Shown here in pieces: positions 55,499-63,710 of a stretch of DNA of 64,000 nucleotides. Numbering within the stretch: position 1 is the stretch's first letter; each line of letters opens with the position of its first letter. Made by a program: the position numbers and the translations under genes. Under the pieces are notes generated by a model. It searched no databases and was not told the origin of the DNA. It worked only from the letters and a program-made list of their open reading frames with translations. This DNA comes from Gammaproteobacteria bacterium. GTDB lineage: Bacteria > Pseudomonadota > Gammaproteobacteria > GCA-001735895. The stretch spans positions 1-64,000 of the forward strand of contig JASJCI010000037.1 in assembly GCA_030066085.1 (NCBI GenBank), read 5' to 3'.

Positions 55499-56269
55499 TT
55501 ACTCGAAAATCGCCTTGCCGAACATGCCGGGATAAAGGCCGGGCCGTGCGGGCAGCGCCAGTTCGATCAGGAAGGTGTGACGTTCGTCGCCGCTTGGAAT
55601 CACCTTGATGACGCGCGCCTGCAGCGGCTCGCCGCCGAGCGCGGTGATTTCTACCCTGGCGGTATCGTCGATCTCGATGTGCACGAGGTCGCGTTCCTTG
55701 ACCCGGGCACGGAACTTGAGCCGGCTCTGGTCCTCGATGGCGTAGAGCGCCTGGCCAGGCTGGGTGACCAGGCCGGTTTCGGCGAATTTTTCGATCACGA
55801 CAGCGTCGAACGGTGCGCGGATACGGGTTTCCGCCAGGGTCGATTCGATCGATTCGATTTCCGCCTGCGCGGCCTTGACATTGGCCGCCGCAACCTCCAG
55901 CGCGTAGATCGCCTCGTCGATCGCTTCGCGCGAGACGTTGTCGTTGGCCGCCAGCTTTTGCAGCCGCTGGCGGGTGCGCTCGCGATGCGCGAGCTCGGCA
56001 TTGGCGCGTTCGCGCGCGGCCAGGGCAATCTTGAGGCGCGCCTGGTACTCGGTGTCGTCGAGTTCGACAAGCACCGCGCCGTCCTCGATCCTGTCGCCTT
56101 CGCTCGCGTTGATCCGCGTAATCCGCCCCATGATCCGGGTTGCGAGGGTTACGCTGCGGTTGGCGATCACGTCACCGGTGACGATGCGAGTACCCGACTC
56201 GGCGCCGACGGTGGTGCTGATCGACAGCAGGGCAGCCGCCAGCACAAGCCAGTGTAACAGTTGCTTCAT
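55499..56269 (-). CDS. RND efflux periplasmic adaptor (membrane fusion protein)
   Basis: A 256-residue adaptor of the AcrA/HlyD type. A signal peptide (about residues 1-22, ending TTVGAES) precedes a beta-barrel/lipoyl-like start (VIANRSVTLATRIMGRITRINASEGDRI), a coiled-coil hairpin (LAARERANAELAHRERTRQRLQKL, in segments) and the returning lipoyl and barrel parts ending LYPGMFGKAIFE. It is shorter than AcrA and lacks a clear lipobox. The start is the ATG at 56269-56267. It bridges the pump to an outer-membrane channel. Confidence 0.9.
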   Translation of the reverse strand: MKQLLHWLVLAAALLSISTTVGAESGTRIVTGDVIANRSVTLATRIMGRITRINASEGDRIEDGAVLVELDDTEYQARLKIALAARERANAELAHRERTRQRLQKLAANDNVSREAIDEAIYALEVAAANVKAAQAEIESIESTLAETRIRAPFDAVVIEKFAETGLVTQPGQALYAIEDQSRLKFRARVKERDLVHIEIDDTARVEITALGGEPLQARVIKVIPSGDERHTFLIELALPARPGLYPGMFGKAIFE

Positions 56270-56600
56270 GCTCCTGGGCCTCGTGGGAGACACGCCCACT
56301 ATACTGCATTGTGACCGATTGGCCAGCTTGCGCAGCCCTCGTCGGGCAACTGTCCGTTGTACTGGGCGAAATGCCGGTTCTGGTCCCGCTAGTAGCGGCA
56401 ACCATGGCCGATGACAGGCGCGCAGGGTCTCGATGTAGGCGGATCGCAGACTGGACGATGACGCAATCCAGGCCGCCTGGCTGCGATCGGGTCATGATCT
56501 GCAAACATGCCCCTGGCGTAGACACCATGCCCGCCGGCGCCCCCGCAGGAACCGGGCGGGTGAATCCGATTTTTTACTTGTTCATACGAGGATCTCGTTC
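56270..56600. other. Divergent spacer between efflux pair and sodN
   Basis: About 330 nt without a gene. It separates the minus-strand efflux operon from the plus-strand sodN, so promoters for both should lie here. The right end becomes A/T-rich (about 56570-56590), and AGGA at 56589-56592 precedes the sodN ATG by 8 nt. No sequence resembling a known Fur, NikR or Nur operator could be identified by eye. Confidence 0.55.
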
Positions 56601-57092
56601 ATGATGTATAAACTGATTTCCGCCCTCGACCGCAGGTTCGGGATCGAGCCTGCCGCCGCTCACTGCGATATACCCTGTGCCATCTATGATCCCTGCGCGG
56701 CCCAGGTTGCGGCGCTGACCGTGCTGCGCATGGTCGACCTGATCGAGGGAAATGCCGACAGCGACGAAACCGCGCGCCTGAATTCGATGGCGCGCTACAT
56801 CGCGTCGAAGGAGGAGCACGGGGTCAGGGTCAAGGAAGAGATCCGCGTCATCTGGGGTGATTACTTCAAGCAGCCGCAGCTGGAAAAGTTCCCCGAGATT
56901 CACGAACTCACGCATGAAATCATGCTGCTGGCGTCGAAGTCCAAGCAGCACGTGAACCGTGACCTGGCCCTGCAGTTGATCGACCGGGTCAATCGTTTTG
57001 CCGAGATTTTCTGGGCCAGCAAGAACGTCGCGACCAAGCGCGCGGTCTGCCCCTACCCGCCCGAGGTCGAGATGGTCTACCCCGACCTTTAA
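56601..57092 (+). CDS. sodN: Nickel superoxide dismutase precursor
   Basis: A 163-residue Ni-SOD, dismutating superoxide to oxygen and hydrogen peroxide. A 20-residue leader ending PAAA must be removed to free His21 as the new N-terminus. The nickel hook reads HCDIPCAIYDP, with ligands H21, C22 and C26 and the active-site tyrosine at 29. Compared with the usual HCxxPCGxY, alanine replaces glycine after the second cysteine, and an extra cysteine follows at 32. The helical core (EEIRVIWGDYFK, EIHELTHEIMLLASKSKQ) is typical. The following gene is the dedicated maturation peptidase. Expression is probably nickel-dependent, but no regulator gene is adjacent. Confidence 0.93.
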   Translation: MMYKLISALDRRFGIEPAAAHCDIPCAIYDPCAAQVAALTVLRMVDLIEGNADSDETARLNSMARYIASKEEHGVRVKEEIRVIWGDYFKQPQLEKFPEIHELTHEIMLLASKSKQHVNRDLALQLIDRVNRFAEIFWASKNVATKRAVCPYPPEVEMVYPDL

Positions 57093-57122
57093 AGCGGGGG
57101 GTCGCCATTCACGGCAGGTAAA

Positions 57123-57407
57123 ATGTTAAAGCTGATTCGTATCCAGGGCGACAGCATGCGGCCCGAGTACCGCTGCGATGACTACGTCGTGATCGCGCGG
57201 CCGCTGTGGCGCCGAATCCGGGCGGGTGACGATGTCGTCGTCCGCCATCCCGTGCTGGGCACCATTTTCAAGCGCATCGAGTCGCTTGCGGGGGACCGAC
57301 TGCGGCTGACCGGGCTCGATAGCCGCAGTACCCCCAGCGACGAGATCGGTAGTGTCGCGCGAACCGACGTGCTTGGACGAGTTATCCTGCATATCCGCGC
57401 GCGCTAG
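57123..57407 (+). CDS. sodX: Nickel-type superoxide dismutase maturation protease
   Basis: A 94-residue S26 signal-peptidase-like enzyme. The nucleophilic serine is S11 in QGDSMRPEYR, and the general-base lysine is K50 in TIFKRIESLAGDRL, the minimal Ser-Lys dyad. There is no membrane anchor, unlike LepB, so it is expected to cleave the SodN leader in the cytoplasm. It lies 30 nt after sodN on the same strand, the standard sodN-sodX pairing. A LexA/S24-type repressor is excluded because no DNA-binding domain is present. Confidence 0.88.
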   Translation: MLKLIRIQGDSMRPEYRCDDYVVIARPLWRRIRAGDDVVVRHPVLGTIFKRIESLAGDRLRLTGLDSRSTPSDEIGSVARTDVLGRVILHIRAR

Positions 57408-57519
57408 AGAGCTCGAGGACGCCGCGGCCCGGCGTGACTTTACGACGCGGGGTAGCCGCAATGGGAAGCTGGAAGCGGATCAAGGGCGGGAAAACGTCCC
57501 TGTTTGCCCGTGATTATTT

Positions 57520-57570
57520 GCCGAGGCCGCTGTTCGCGGACACGACGGTCGCTCAGGCAGCGGCCTCGGC
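57520..57570. repeat. Perfect 13-bp inverted repeat between sodX and ahpF
   Basis: Arms GCCGAGGCCGCTG (57520-57532) and CAGCGGCCTCGGC (57558-57570) with a 25-nt loop. The right arm overlaps the last codons of ahpF, whose stop lies in the loop. No T-run follows on either strand, so it may protect the 3-prime end, pause polymerase or bind protein rather than act as a classic terminator. Confidence 0.6.
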
Positions 57571-59148
57571 CAGGGGTTCGGCATCTACCTGGTGAGTCAG
57601 CAGGTATTCGAAAGCCGCCAGCGCGGCCTTGGAGCCTTCACCCATGGCCACGACGATTTGCTTATAGGGCACCGTGGTCACGTCGCCGCAGGCGAAGATG
57701 CCGGGCTCCGAGGTTTCGCATTTTTCGTTGATAACGATTTCGCCCCAGGGCCGGGTCTCGAGCAGGTCGACCACCACCTGGCTGTTGGGAATCAGGCCAA
57801 TCTGGATGAACACGCCGGCCTGCTGGTCACGGTGGACCTCGCCGGTAGAGCGATCTTCGTAGTCGATCGCGTGCACCTTGCCTCCGTCGGCAAGAATCTC
57901 CCGGGTAGCCGCGTTGGTCCTGACCGAGATGTTGTCGCGTGCCTCGAGCTGGTCGACCAGGATACGATCGGCCTGCAGGTCGGACTGGAATTCGTAGACG
58001 GTCACCGACCTGACGATCCCGGCCAGGTCAAGCGCCGCCTCCACGCCGGAGTTACCGCCGCCGATGACCGCAACGTCGCGACCCTTGAAGAAGGGTCCGT
58101 CGCAGTGCGGGCAGTAAGCCACGCCGTTGCCGATGTTTTCCTTCTCGCCGGGCACGCCGAGTTCCTTCCAGCGCGCACCGGTGGCCAGGATCAGCGTACG
58201 GGTGGTGATCGCTTCGCCCGACGACAGGGTCAGGGTCTTCACGTTACCGGTTTCGACCCGGGTTACGCGCAGGTTTTCCTTGATCGTGATGTCGTAGTCG
58301 TCGAGGTGGCTCTGCATTGCGCCGACCAGTTCCGGCCCCGTGGTTTTAGGCACGGAGATGAGGTTCTCGATGCCCATGGTGTCCTTGACCTGGCCACCCA
58401 TGCGATCCGCGATCAGGGTGACCTTGAGGCCCTTGCGGGCGCTGTAGATGGCGGCGGCTACGCCGGCCGGGCCGCCGCCGACCACGGTGACGTCCTGCAG
58501 GGGCAGGGCGGGCTGATCCGCCAGCGTGGCCGCGGTGATCCGCGGTTCGAGTTCGATCAGCTTGTCGAGCAGCTGCGCCGCGTCGACCTTGCCGGTGCCG
58601 AACAGCTCGCCGTTGAGATAAACGCTGGGAACGCCCTGGATATCGCGCTCGGCGATGAGCTCGGGGAACAGGCCGCCGTCGATCATTTCAGCCGAGATAT
58701 TCGGGTTGAGCAGGGCGAACTGGTTCAGCGCCTGCACCACGTCCGGGCAGTTGTGGCAGCTCAGGCTGATGAAGGTCTCGAAACGCATCGGCTTGCTGAC
58801 CTTGCCGACCAGCTTCTGCACGCTTTCGTCGAGCTTCATCTCGTGGCCCGATGCATGCAGGATCGCGAGTACCAGCGAGTTGAATTCGTGGCCGCCCGGA
58901 ATACCCGAGAAGACGATGCCGGTGTCTTCGCCATCGACCTCCAGCAGGAAGCTGACGGGGCTGCGCAGGATGCCGCCGGTATCGCGCTCCTCGAATGCTA
59001 CGTTGTCTGAAATCGCGCCGATAGCGGACAGAAAGTTCACCAGCTCGGCGCGTTTTGCATGTTCGCCGGTCTGCAGCACCAGCCTGACCGGCTGTTGCAG
59101 ATTGGCAAAGTACTGGCTCAAGGCCTGTTTGATTTCCGCGGTAATCAT
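57553..59148 (-). CDS. ahpF: Alkyl hydroperoxide reductase subunit F
   Basis: A 531-residue NADH-dependent disulfide reductase that recharges AhpC. The N-terminal double thioredoxin fold has a CxxC at C131/C134 (CHNCPD). The thioredoxin-reductase part has FAD-binding [15 protein letters not shown], the second CxxC at C346/C349 (CPHCDG), the NAD-binding [13 protein letters not shown] and the terminal [15 protein letters not shown] motif. GAGGG precedes the ATG at 59148-59146. It sits 66 nt after ahpC and is probably read through from it. Confidence 0.96.
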   Translation of the reverse strand: MITAEIKQALSQYFANLQQPVRLVLQTGEHAKRAELVNFLSAIGAISDNVAFEERDTGGILRSPVSFLLEVDGEDTGIVFSGIPGGHEFNSLVLAILHASGHEMKLDESVQKLVGKVSKPMRFETFISLSCHNCPDVVQALNQFALLNPNISAEMIDGGLFPELIAERDIQGVPSVYLNGELFGTGKVDAAQLLDKLIELEPRITAATLADQPALPLQDVTVVGGGPAGVAAAIYSARKGLKVTLIADRMGGQVKDTMGIENLISVPKTTGPELVGAMQSHLDDYDITIKENLRVTRVETGNVKTLTLSSGEAITTRTLILATGARWKELGVPGEKENIGNGVAYCPHCDGPFFKGRDVAVIGGGNSGVEAALDLAGIVRSVTVYEFQSDLQADRILVDQLEARDNISVRTNAATREILADGGKVHAIDYEDRSTGEVHRDQQAGVFIQIGLIPNSQVVVDLLETRPWGEIVINEKCETSEPGIFACGDVTTVPYKQIVVAMGEGSKAALAAFEYLLTHQVDAEPLAEAAA

Positions 59149-59214
59149 GTTGCTGCCCTCGTAAACTCGGGTGAACGGCAGGGCGCGCGGCACGCGCCCG
59201 CCGTGGATTGTGGT

Positions 59215-59784
59215 TTAGATCTTGCCGACCAGGTCCAGCGAAGGTGCGAGCGTTTCCTCGCCTTCCTTCCAGGCTGCCGGGCAGACCTTGCCGGGGTTCT
59301 CGCGCACGTACTGCGCCGCCTTGACCTTGCGCAGCAGTTCCTCGGCGTTGCGGCCGACACCCTCGGCGGTCATTTCCATCGCCTGGATGACGCCGTCCGG
59401 ATCGACGATGAAGGTGCCGCGATCGGCCAGGCCCTGGTCTTCGCGCATGCAGTCGAAGTTGCGCGTGATGGTGCCCATCGGATCACCGATCATGGTGTAG
59501 GCAATTTTGCCGATCGCTTCCGACGATTCGTGCCAGGCCTTGTGGGTGAAGTGGGTGTCGGTCGAGACCGAGTAAATTTCGACACCGCGGCTCTGGAATT
59601 CGTCGTAGTGATCGGCCAGGTCGGCCAGCTCGGTCGGGCAGACGAAGGTGAAGTCGGCCGGGTAGAAAAAGAACACGGCCCACATGCCGAGCACGTCCTG
59701 GTCGGAAACCTGGACAAAATCTTCCTGGAACGGCTTGAACGCCGTGGCCGAGAAAGGCTGGATCTTGGTGTTGAGTACAGACAT
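59215..59784 (-). CDS. ahpC: Alkyl hydroperoxide reductase subunit C (peroxiredoxin)
   Basis: A 189-residue typical 2-Cys peroxiredoxin, the main scavenger of low-level hydrogen peroxide and organic peroxides. Peroxidatic C49 lies in [13 protein letters not shown] and resolving C168 in GKVCPAAW; the N-terminal and C-terminal parts match the AhpC1 group used with AhpF. GGAGC precedes the ATG at 59784-59782. It is divergent from oxyR, and the shared spacer carries dyad elements suited to OxyR. Confidence 0.96.
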   Translation of the reverse strand: MSVLNTKIQPFSATAFKPFQEDFVQVSDQDVLGMWAVFFFYPADFTFVCPTELADLADHYDEFQSRGVEIYSVSTDTHFTHKAWHESSEAIGKIAYTMIGDPMGTITRNFDCMREDQGLADRGTFIVDPDGVIQAMEMTAEGVGRNAEELLRKVKAAQYVRENPGKVCPAAWKEGEETLAPSLDLVGKI

Positions 59785-59887
59785 CGGTAGCTCCAAAAGC
59801 TGGTTGAAAAAACGGGTTTGAAAACTTGGTGCCTGCGGGACTGCCCGCAAACCTGACGCAATATAGGCGCGTCGATCGATAAACTAA

Positions 59888-59926
59888 AATTGAACGTTTC
59901 GATTATTACGTTCTAAAATATAGAAC
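59888..59926. promoter_or_regulatory. Candidate OxyR operator in the ahpC-oxyR spacer
   Basis: Two dyads: AATTGAACGTTTCGATT (59888-59904, centre 59896) and GTTCTA-AAATA-TAGAAC (59910-59926, centre 59918). Both contain the LysR-type T-N11-A pattern, and their centres are 22 bp apart, the spacing of the two half-dyads in the OxyR consensus. Base matches to the ATAG elements are partial in the first dyad and poor in the second. Confidence 0.5.
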
Positions 59927-59950
59927 TACTGTCGATCACGGGTCTATACG

Positions 59951-60853
59951 ATGATTTCGCTCAAACAGATTCAGTATGTCCTTGCCGTCGAACGCACGCT
60001 GCATTTCAAGAGGGCAGCGGAAAACTGTGCGATATCGCAATCGGCTCTCAGCACAGCGCTGGCGGAGATGGAAAAACAGCTCGGTTTCCAGGTTTTCGAG
60101 CGCAACAACAAGCAGGTCCTGGTGACTCCACTGGGCAGGCAGGCACTGGCCAAGGCGCGCCAGATCCAGCTGCAGGTAGACGACCTGATGGCGCTCGGCG
60201 CCGGGCGCGGCCAGCCGCTGAGCGCGCCCATGTCGCTGGGCATCATCCCGACCATCTGTCCTTACCTGTTACCCGTCGTGCTACCCGAGCTCAAGACGCG
60301 CTACCCCGATTTCCAGCTGCAGATCGCCGAGGAGCAGTCGCACTTGCTGCTGGAGCAGGTTCGCAGCGGCATTCTGGACGCGGCTATCCTCGCATTGCCC
60401 TATGAATGTGCGGGTTTGCTGACCTTCAAATTCTGGGAGGAAAGGTTTTACTGGGTAACCCGCAAAGACGACCCGGTTGCCGATAAACCCCAGATCGGCA
60501 GTGCCGAACTGGATCCGACGCAGATGCTGTTGCTGAAGGAAGGCCATTGCCTCAAGGACCACGTGCTGGCGGTCTGCCACCTGTCCGACATGGCCGAACA
60601 AAATCTCGGGGCAACCAGCCTGGGTACGCTGGTGCAGCTGGTCGCCAACGGTATGGGAACGACGCTGGTACCGGCAATGGCGCTGGCGCCGCTGGTCTCG
60701 GGCAATCCCCGCCTGGCCAGCGTGGCGCTGGCCGAACCCGGACCGCATCGTGAAATTGCGTTCGTGGTGCGGCCGACCTACCCGAATCTCGCCGATATCG
60801 AACTGTTGATGCAAATATTCAGGCAGCAGCTGTCGCGTTCGGAGGCCTGCTGA
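59951..60853 (+). CDS. oxyR: Hydrogen-peroxide-sensing regulator OxyR
   Basis: A 300-residue LysR-type regulator. The N-terminal winged helix includes KRAAENCAISQSALSTALAEMEKQLGFQVFERN, seen in segments, and the regulatory domain has the redox-active pair C200 and C209 in LKEGHCLKDHVLAVC, equivalent to Cys199 and Cys208 of Escherichia coli. Peroxide forms the disulfide and switches it to activator. Divergence from ahpC with a shared spacer supports direct autoregulation and ahpCF activation. Confidence 0.94.
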   Translation: MISLKQIQYVLAVERTLHFKRAAENCAISQSALSTALAEMEKQLGFQVFERNNKQVLVTPLGRQALAKARQIQLQVDDLMALGAGRGQPLSAPMSLGIIPTICPYLLPVVLPELKTRYPDFQLQIAEEQSHLLLEQVRSGILDAAILALPYECAGLLTFKFWEERFYWVTRKDDPVADKPQIGSAELDPTQMLLLKEGHCLKDHVLAVCHLSDMAEQNLGATSLGTLVQLVANGMGTTLVPAMALAPLVSGNPRLASVALAEPGPHREIAFVVRPTYPNLADIELLMQIFRQQLSRSEAC

Positions 60854-61000
60854 AGCGCACCGGGTACTCGCGGCGGCAAGAGTCGCCGCCAAAGCGGCAT
60901 GATCGCGAGTTGGACATTCGGCGCGGTGGAACAGGAACGCGGGTGGACGACACCGGTCTGCCACCGCTACGACACGAGGCCTCGCTGCACCTGCAGCATT

Positions 61001-61069
61001 GAATATTTACAGGCAGAATATTAAATTCCAGCATAACTATAAGTAAATTCTAATATGCTGATATATAAT
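61001..61069 (+). promoter_or_regulatory. A/T-rich control region upstream of the YeeE/YedE gene
   Basis: Direct repeats GAATATT (61001-61007 and 61016-61022), an inverted repeat CAGCATA (61029-61035) with TATGCTG (61054-61060), and a perfect TATAAT (61064-61069) without a good -35. This looks like a regulated promoter, with leader of about 22-28 nt before ATG 61098. Confidence 0.5.
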
Positions 61070-61097
61070 CCGTGGAACCCGGACACAGCAAGCGCGG

Positions 61098-62231
61098 ATG
61101 CACGAGAAAATGGCGAGCGAATTCAACATCGAAACCTGGCTGGAACAGCTCGACAGCGGGGTAGTCTCGGTCATGATCGGTCTCCTGGTGGGTCTCGCGT
61201 TCGGAGTATTTGCCCAGCAAAGCCGATTTTGCCTGCGGGCCGCGTGCGTGGAATTCTGGCGCGGCCAAACCGGGCAGAAGTTCACCGTCTGGCTGCTGAC
61301 CTTCGGTGCCGCCATGCTGGCCACGCAGTTCTTCATCGAGGCGGGATCGATCGACACCGGCCAGGTGCGCCAGCTGAACAACGTCGGCTCCATGTCCGGC
61401 GCAATCGTCGGCGGGCTGCTGTTCGGTGCCGGCATGGTACTGGCCGGGGGTTGCGCGAGCCGATTGCTGGTCTTGTCCGCCACCGGCAACCTGCGCACCC
61501 TGGTCGCCGGCGTGGTCCTGACCCTCGTTGCCCAGGCCTCTCTCCGCGGTGTGCTGTCACCGCTGCGCGAGGAAATCTCGTCATGGTGGCTGGTAGACGC
61601 CGATGCGCGCGGCTTTGCGCACTGGTTGCCACCTTACGGCGGCGTTTTCCTGGGGATATTCTTCCTGCTGGTCGCGTTCTGGATGGTGCGCCGTCACCAG
61701 GTCGGCAGGTGGTGGACCGTTGCCGCGATCATGACCGGTGTCAGCGTTGCGTTGGGCTGGCTGCTGAACAGCCTGCATGCCGCCAGCTCCTTCGAGATCG
61801 TACCGGTGAAGAGCGTCAGTTTCACCGGGCCCTCCGCCGATACGCTGATGGGTCTGATCAATCAACCCAGCCTGCCGCTGGACTTCGATATCGGGCTGGT
61901 GCCCGGGGTGTTCGCGGGTGCCCTGCTGGCCGCGCTCGTAACCCGGGAATTCAAGTGGCAACAGTTCACCAGCGAGAGCGGTACGGTGCGTTTCCTGGTT
62001 GGCGCCAGCCTGATGGGCTTCGGCAGCATGCTGGCCGGCGGCTGTGCCGTGGGCGCTGGCGTCAGCGGGGGCGTCATGCTGGTGATCTCGGCATGGGTTG
62101 CACTGTTCGGTATGTGGATCGGTGCGGGTCTGACCGACTGGCTGGTGGATCGGCGCGCGGACGAAGCCCGGGCTGCGGCCGAGGCAGCGCAACGGGTTCC
62201 GGGGCCGACCGCTGAATCCCTCCACACCTGA
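61098..62231 (+). CDS. YeeE/YedE-family (TsuA-like) thiosulfate/sulfur transporter
   Basis: A 377-residue inner-membrane protein with about nine hydrophobic segments and two YeeE repeats. Conserved cysteine motifs characteristic of TsuA-type thiosulfate channels are present: QSRFCLRAAC near residue 40, AGGCASRLL near residue 120 and MLAGGCAVGAG near residue 315. Relatives import thiosulfate or other sulfur compounds for cysteine synthesis or sulfur oxidation. No TusA/rhodanese partner is adjacent. It starts at ATG 61098. Confidence 0.85.
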   Translation: MHEKMASEFNIETWLEQLDSGVVSVMIGLLVGLAFGVFAQQSRFCLRAACVEFWRGQTGQKFTVWLLTFGAAMLATQFFIEAGSIDTGQVRQLNNVGSMSGAIVGGLLFGAGMVLAGGCASRLLVLSATGNLRTLVAGVVLTLVAQASLRGVLSPLREEISSWWLVDADARGFAHWLPPYGGVFLGIFFLLVAFWMVRRHQVGRWWTVAAIMTGVSVALGWLLNSLHAASSFEIVPVKSVSFTGPSADTLMGLINQPSLPLDFDIGLVPGVFAGALLAALVTREFKWQQFTSESGTVRFLVGASLMGFGSMLAGGCAVGAGVSGGVMLVISAWVALFGMWIGAGLTDWLVDRRADEARAAAEAAQRVPGPTAESLHT

Positions 62232-62313
62232 TGCGGGGATAGCGGACTCCTGCGCTACAGCCGAGCCGTCCGGATAACCATACGGCCCACCGAATTGCCG
62301 ACAGGCATTCACG

Positions 62314-62332
62314 AGCGCGGGACTGCCGCGCT
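62314..62332. terminator. Candidate hairpin between convergent YeeE and cyclase genes
   Basis: AGCGCGG-GACTG-CCGCGCT, a 7-bp GC-rich stem with a 5-nt loop between the two convergent stops. No clear T-run follows. Confidence 0.4.
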
Positions 62333-62334
62333 TG

Positions 62335-63534
62335 TCAGTCCGGCCGCAGCGCGTAAACGGTTTGCGCTTCGGCAATACCCTTCATGCGCTGGTTTTCGAA
62401 TGCCAGCAGCGGCACGTCGAGATGTTCGGCAAACTCGTGTGAAAACAGGATGGGTTGAGCGAGTTCCCTGGTCAGCGATTCGAGCCGGGCCGCGCGGTTG
62501 ACCGCGGTACCCATGACGGTGAAATCGAGTCGATCGAGCGATCCGACGTTACCATAGACGACTTCACCGACATTGAGCCCCACGCCGAACTCGATGGCGG
62601 GTAAACCCTGGCGTCGGCGGCGATGGTTGAGGCTGGCAAGCGTATTGCGTGCATCGAGCGCGGCATCGAGCGCGGCATTACAGGCGAGGGAGGTGTCCTG
62701 GTGCGCATCGATCGGAAACACGATCAGCATGGCGTCACCGATGAAGCGCAGAATCTCTCCGCCGCGGGCAGCCGCCGCCGCGCCCACGAACTCGAAGTAA
62801 TCGTTCAACATGCCGATCAACTGTGCGGGGTCGAGGGTTTCGCTCAGTTCGGTGAAGTTGCGCAGGTCGCTGAACCACAGCGCGGCGTGGATCAGGTCCG
62901 AGTCCCCGCGCGCGATCATGCCGGACAGCACCTTGTCGCTGGTGCGCTTGCCGATGTAGGTATTCAGCAGGGCACGCGACAGGTGACGCAGGCTCTGTAC
63001 CTCGAGAATCGGCACCAGGTAGTCACGCAGGCGCTGCAGCTTGTCGAGGTCAGCCTGGTGAAATCCGCCCTCGCGCTCGCTGACGACTATAAACGCGGCT
63101 GTGTAGCCGCTCGCGGTCAGAATCGGCATGGCCAGGTAGTCGCTAAAACCCTCATCGGCGAGTTCGCGGTAGGCACCGTGGGCGTTATCGGGCAATTGAT
63201 CGAGTCGCTGGCGCACGTTTTCCCGGGTTTCGATCAACTGCTGCAGGGGGCTGCCGATATAGCGTTCCGATTCGCGCACCGGGCGCTGGGCAAGCACCAG
63301 CCTGGTGGAGTCGGTCGCGCGGGTCCAGCTGGTTGCCACACCGACGATCTGCGGGTGCAGGGTCTGCAGCACGATACGCAGATGGCCGACCCCGGCGCCA
63401 CAGCGATCCAGGCAGTGTCCGAGCTCGCGGATAAAGCGCCGGTTATCGTCCAGGCGGCAACCCTTGGCGAACAGCCAGTCGATCACCGGCTGCAGTGACC
63501 AGTGCGGCGAGTTGCCGGGAGAGTTTTCGCTCAT
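62335..63534 (-). CDS. Class III adenylate/guanylate cyclase
   Basis: A 399-residue cytoplasmic nucleotide cyclase with an N-terminal GAF-like sensor region (about residues 30-180), a connector (NTYIGKRTSDKVLSGMIARGD) and a C-terminal catalytic domain. Metal-binding aspartates are D223 (FSDLRNFT) and D267 (RFIGDAML); D337 (LDFTVMG), N346 and R350 are the usual substrate and transition-state residues. The adenine-specifying lysine position is Arg263, which weakens the substrate call. Probably makes cAMP or cGMP. Confidence 0.85.
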   Translation of the reverse strand: MSENSPGNSPHWSLQPVIDWLFAKGCRLDDNRRFIRELGHCLDRCGAGVGHLRIVLQTLHPQIVGVATSWTRATDSTRLVLAQRPVRESERYIGSPLQQLIETRENVRQRLDQLPDNAHGAYRELADEGFSDYLAMPILTASGYTAAFIVVSEREGGFHQADLDKLQRLRDYLVPILEVQSLRHLSRALLNTYIGKRTSDKVLSGMIARGDSDLIHAALWFSDLRNFTELSETLDPAQLIGMLNDYFEFVGAAAAARGGEILRFIGDAMLIVFPIDAHQDTSLACNAALDAALDARNTLASLNHRRRRQGLPAIEFGVGLNVGEVVYGNVGSLDRLDFTVMGTAVNRAARLESLTRELAQPILFSHEFAEHLDVPLLAFENQRMKGIAEAQTVYALRPD

Positions 63535-63710
63535 GCCGCTATTCTACCCGAACGCCGGCAGATCGCCGCAAAACGGGGCCCCGGCCGGGTGCGTCGAGGG
63601 ACACAGCATGGCTCGGGTGCGGTCTATTGCCGCGCCGGAAGCCTTGTGCCGGGATTGCTCAGGGGTAACAATTCGGGACCAGGTGGATACTTACTCCGAC
63701 AAATCGTTCG

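Noticed and set aside
57123-57407. Calling the small peptidase a LexA- or UmuD-type protein
   Set aside because: It lacks a DNA-binding domain, and its position beside sodN and Ser/Lys motif spacing fit the SodN maturation peptidase.
57520-57570. Calling the sodX/ahpF inverted repeat a Rho-independent terminator
   Set aside because: No T-run follows on either strand, and the loop of 25 nt is long; kept as a repeat only.
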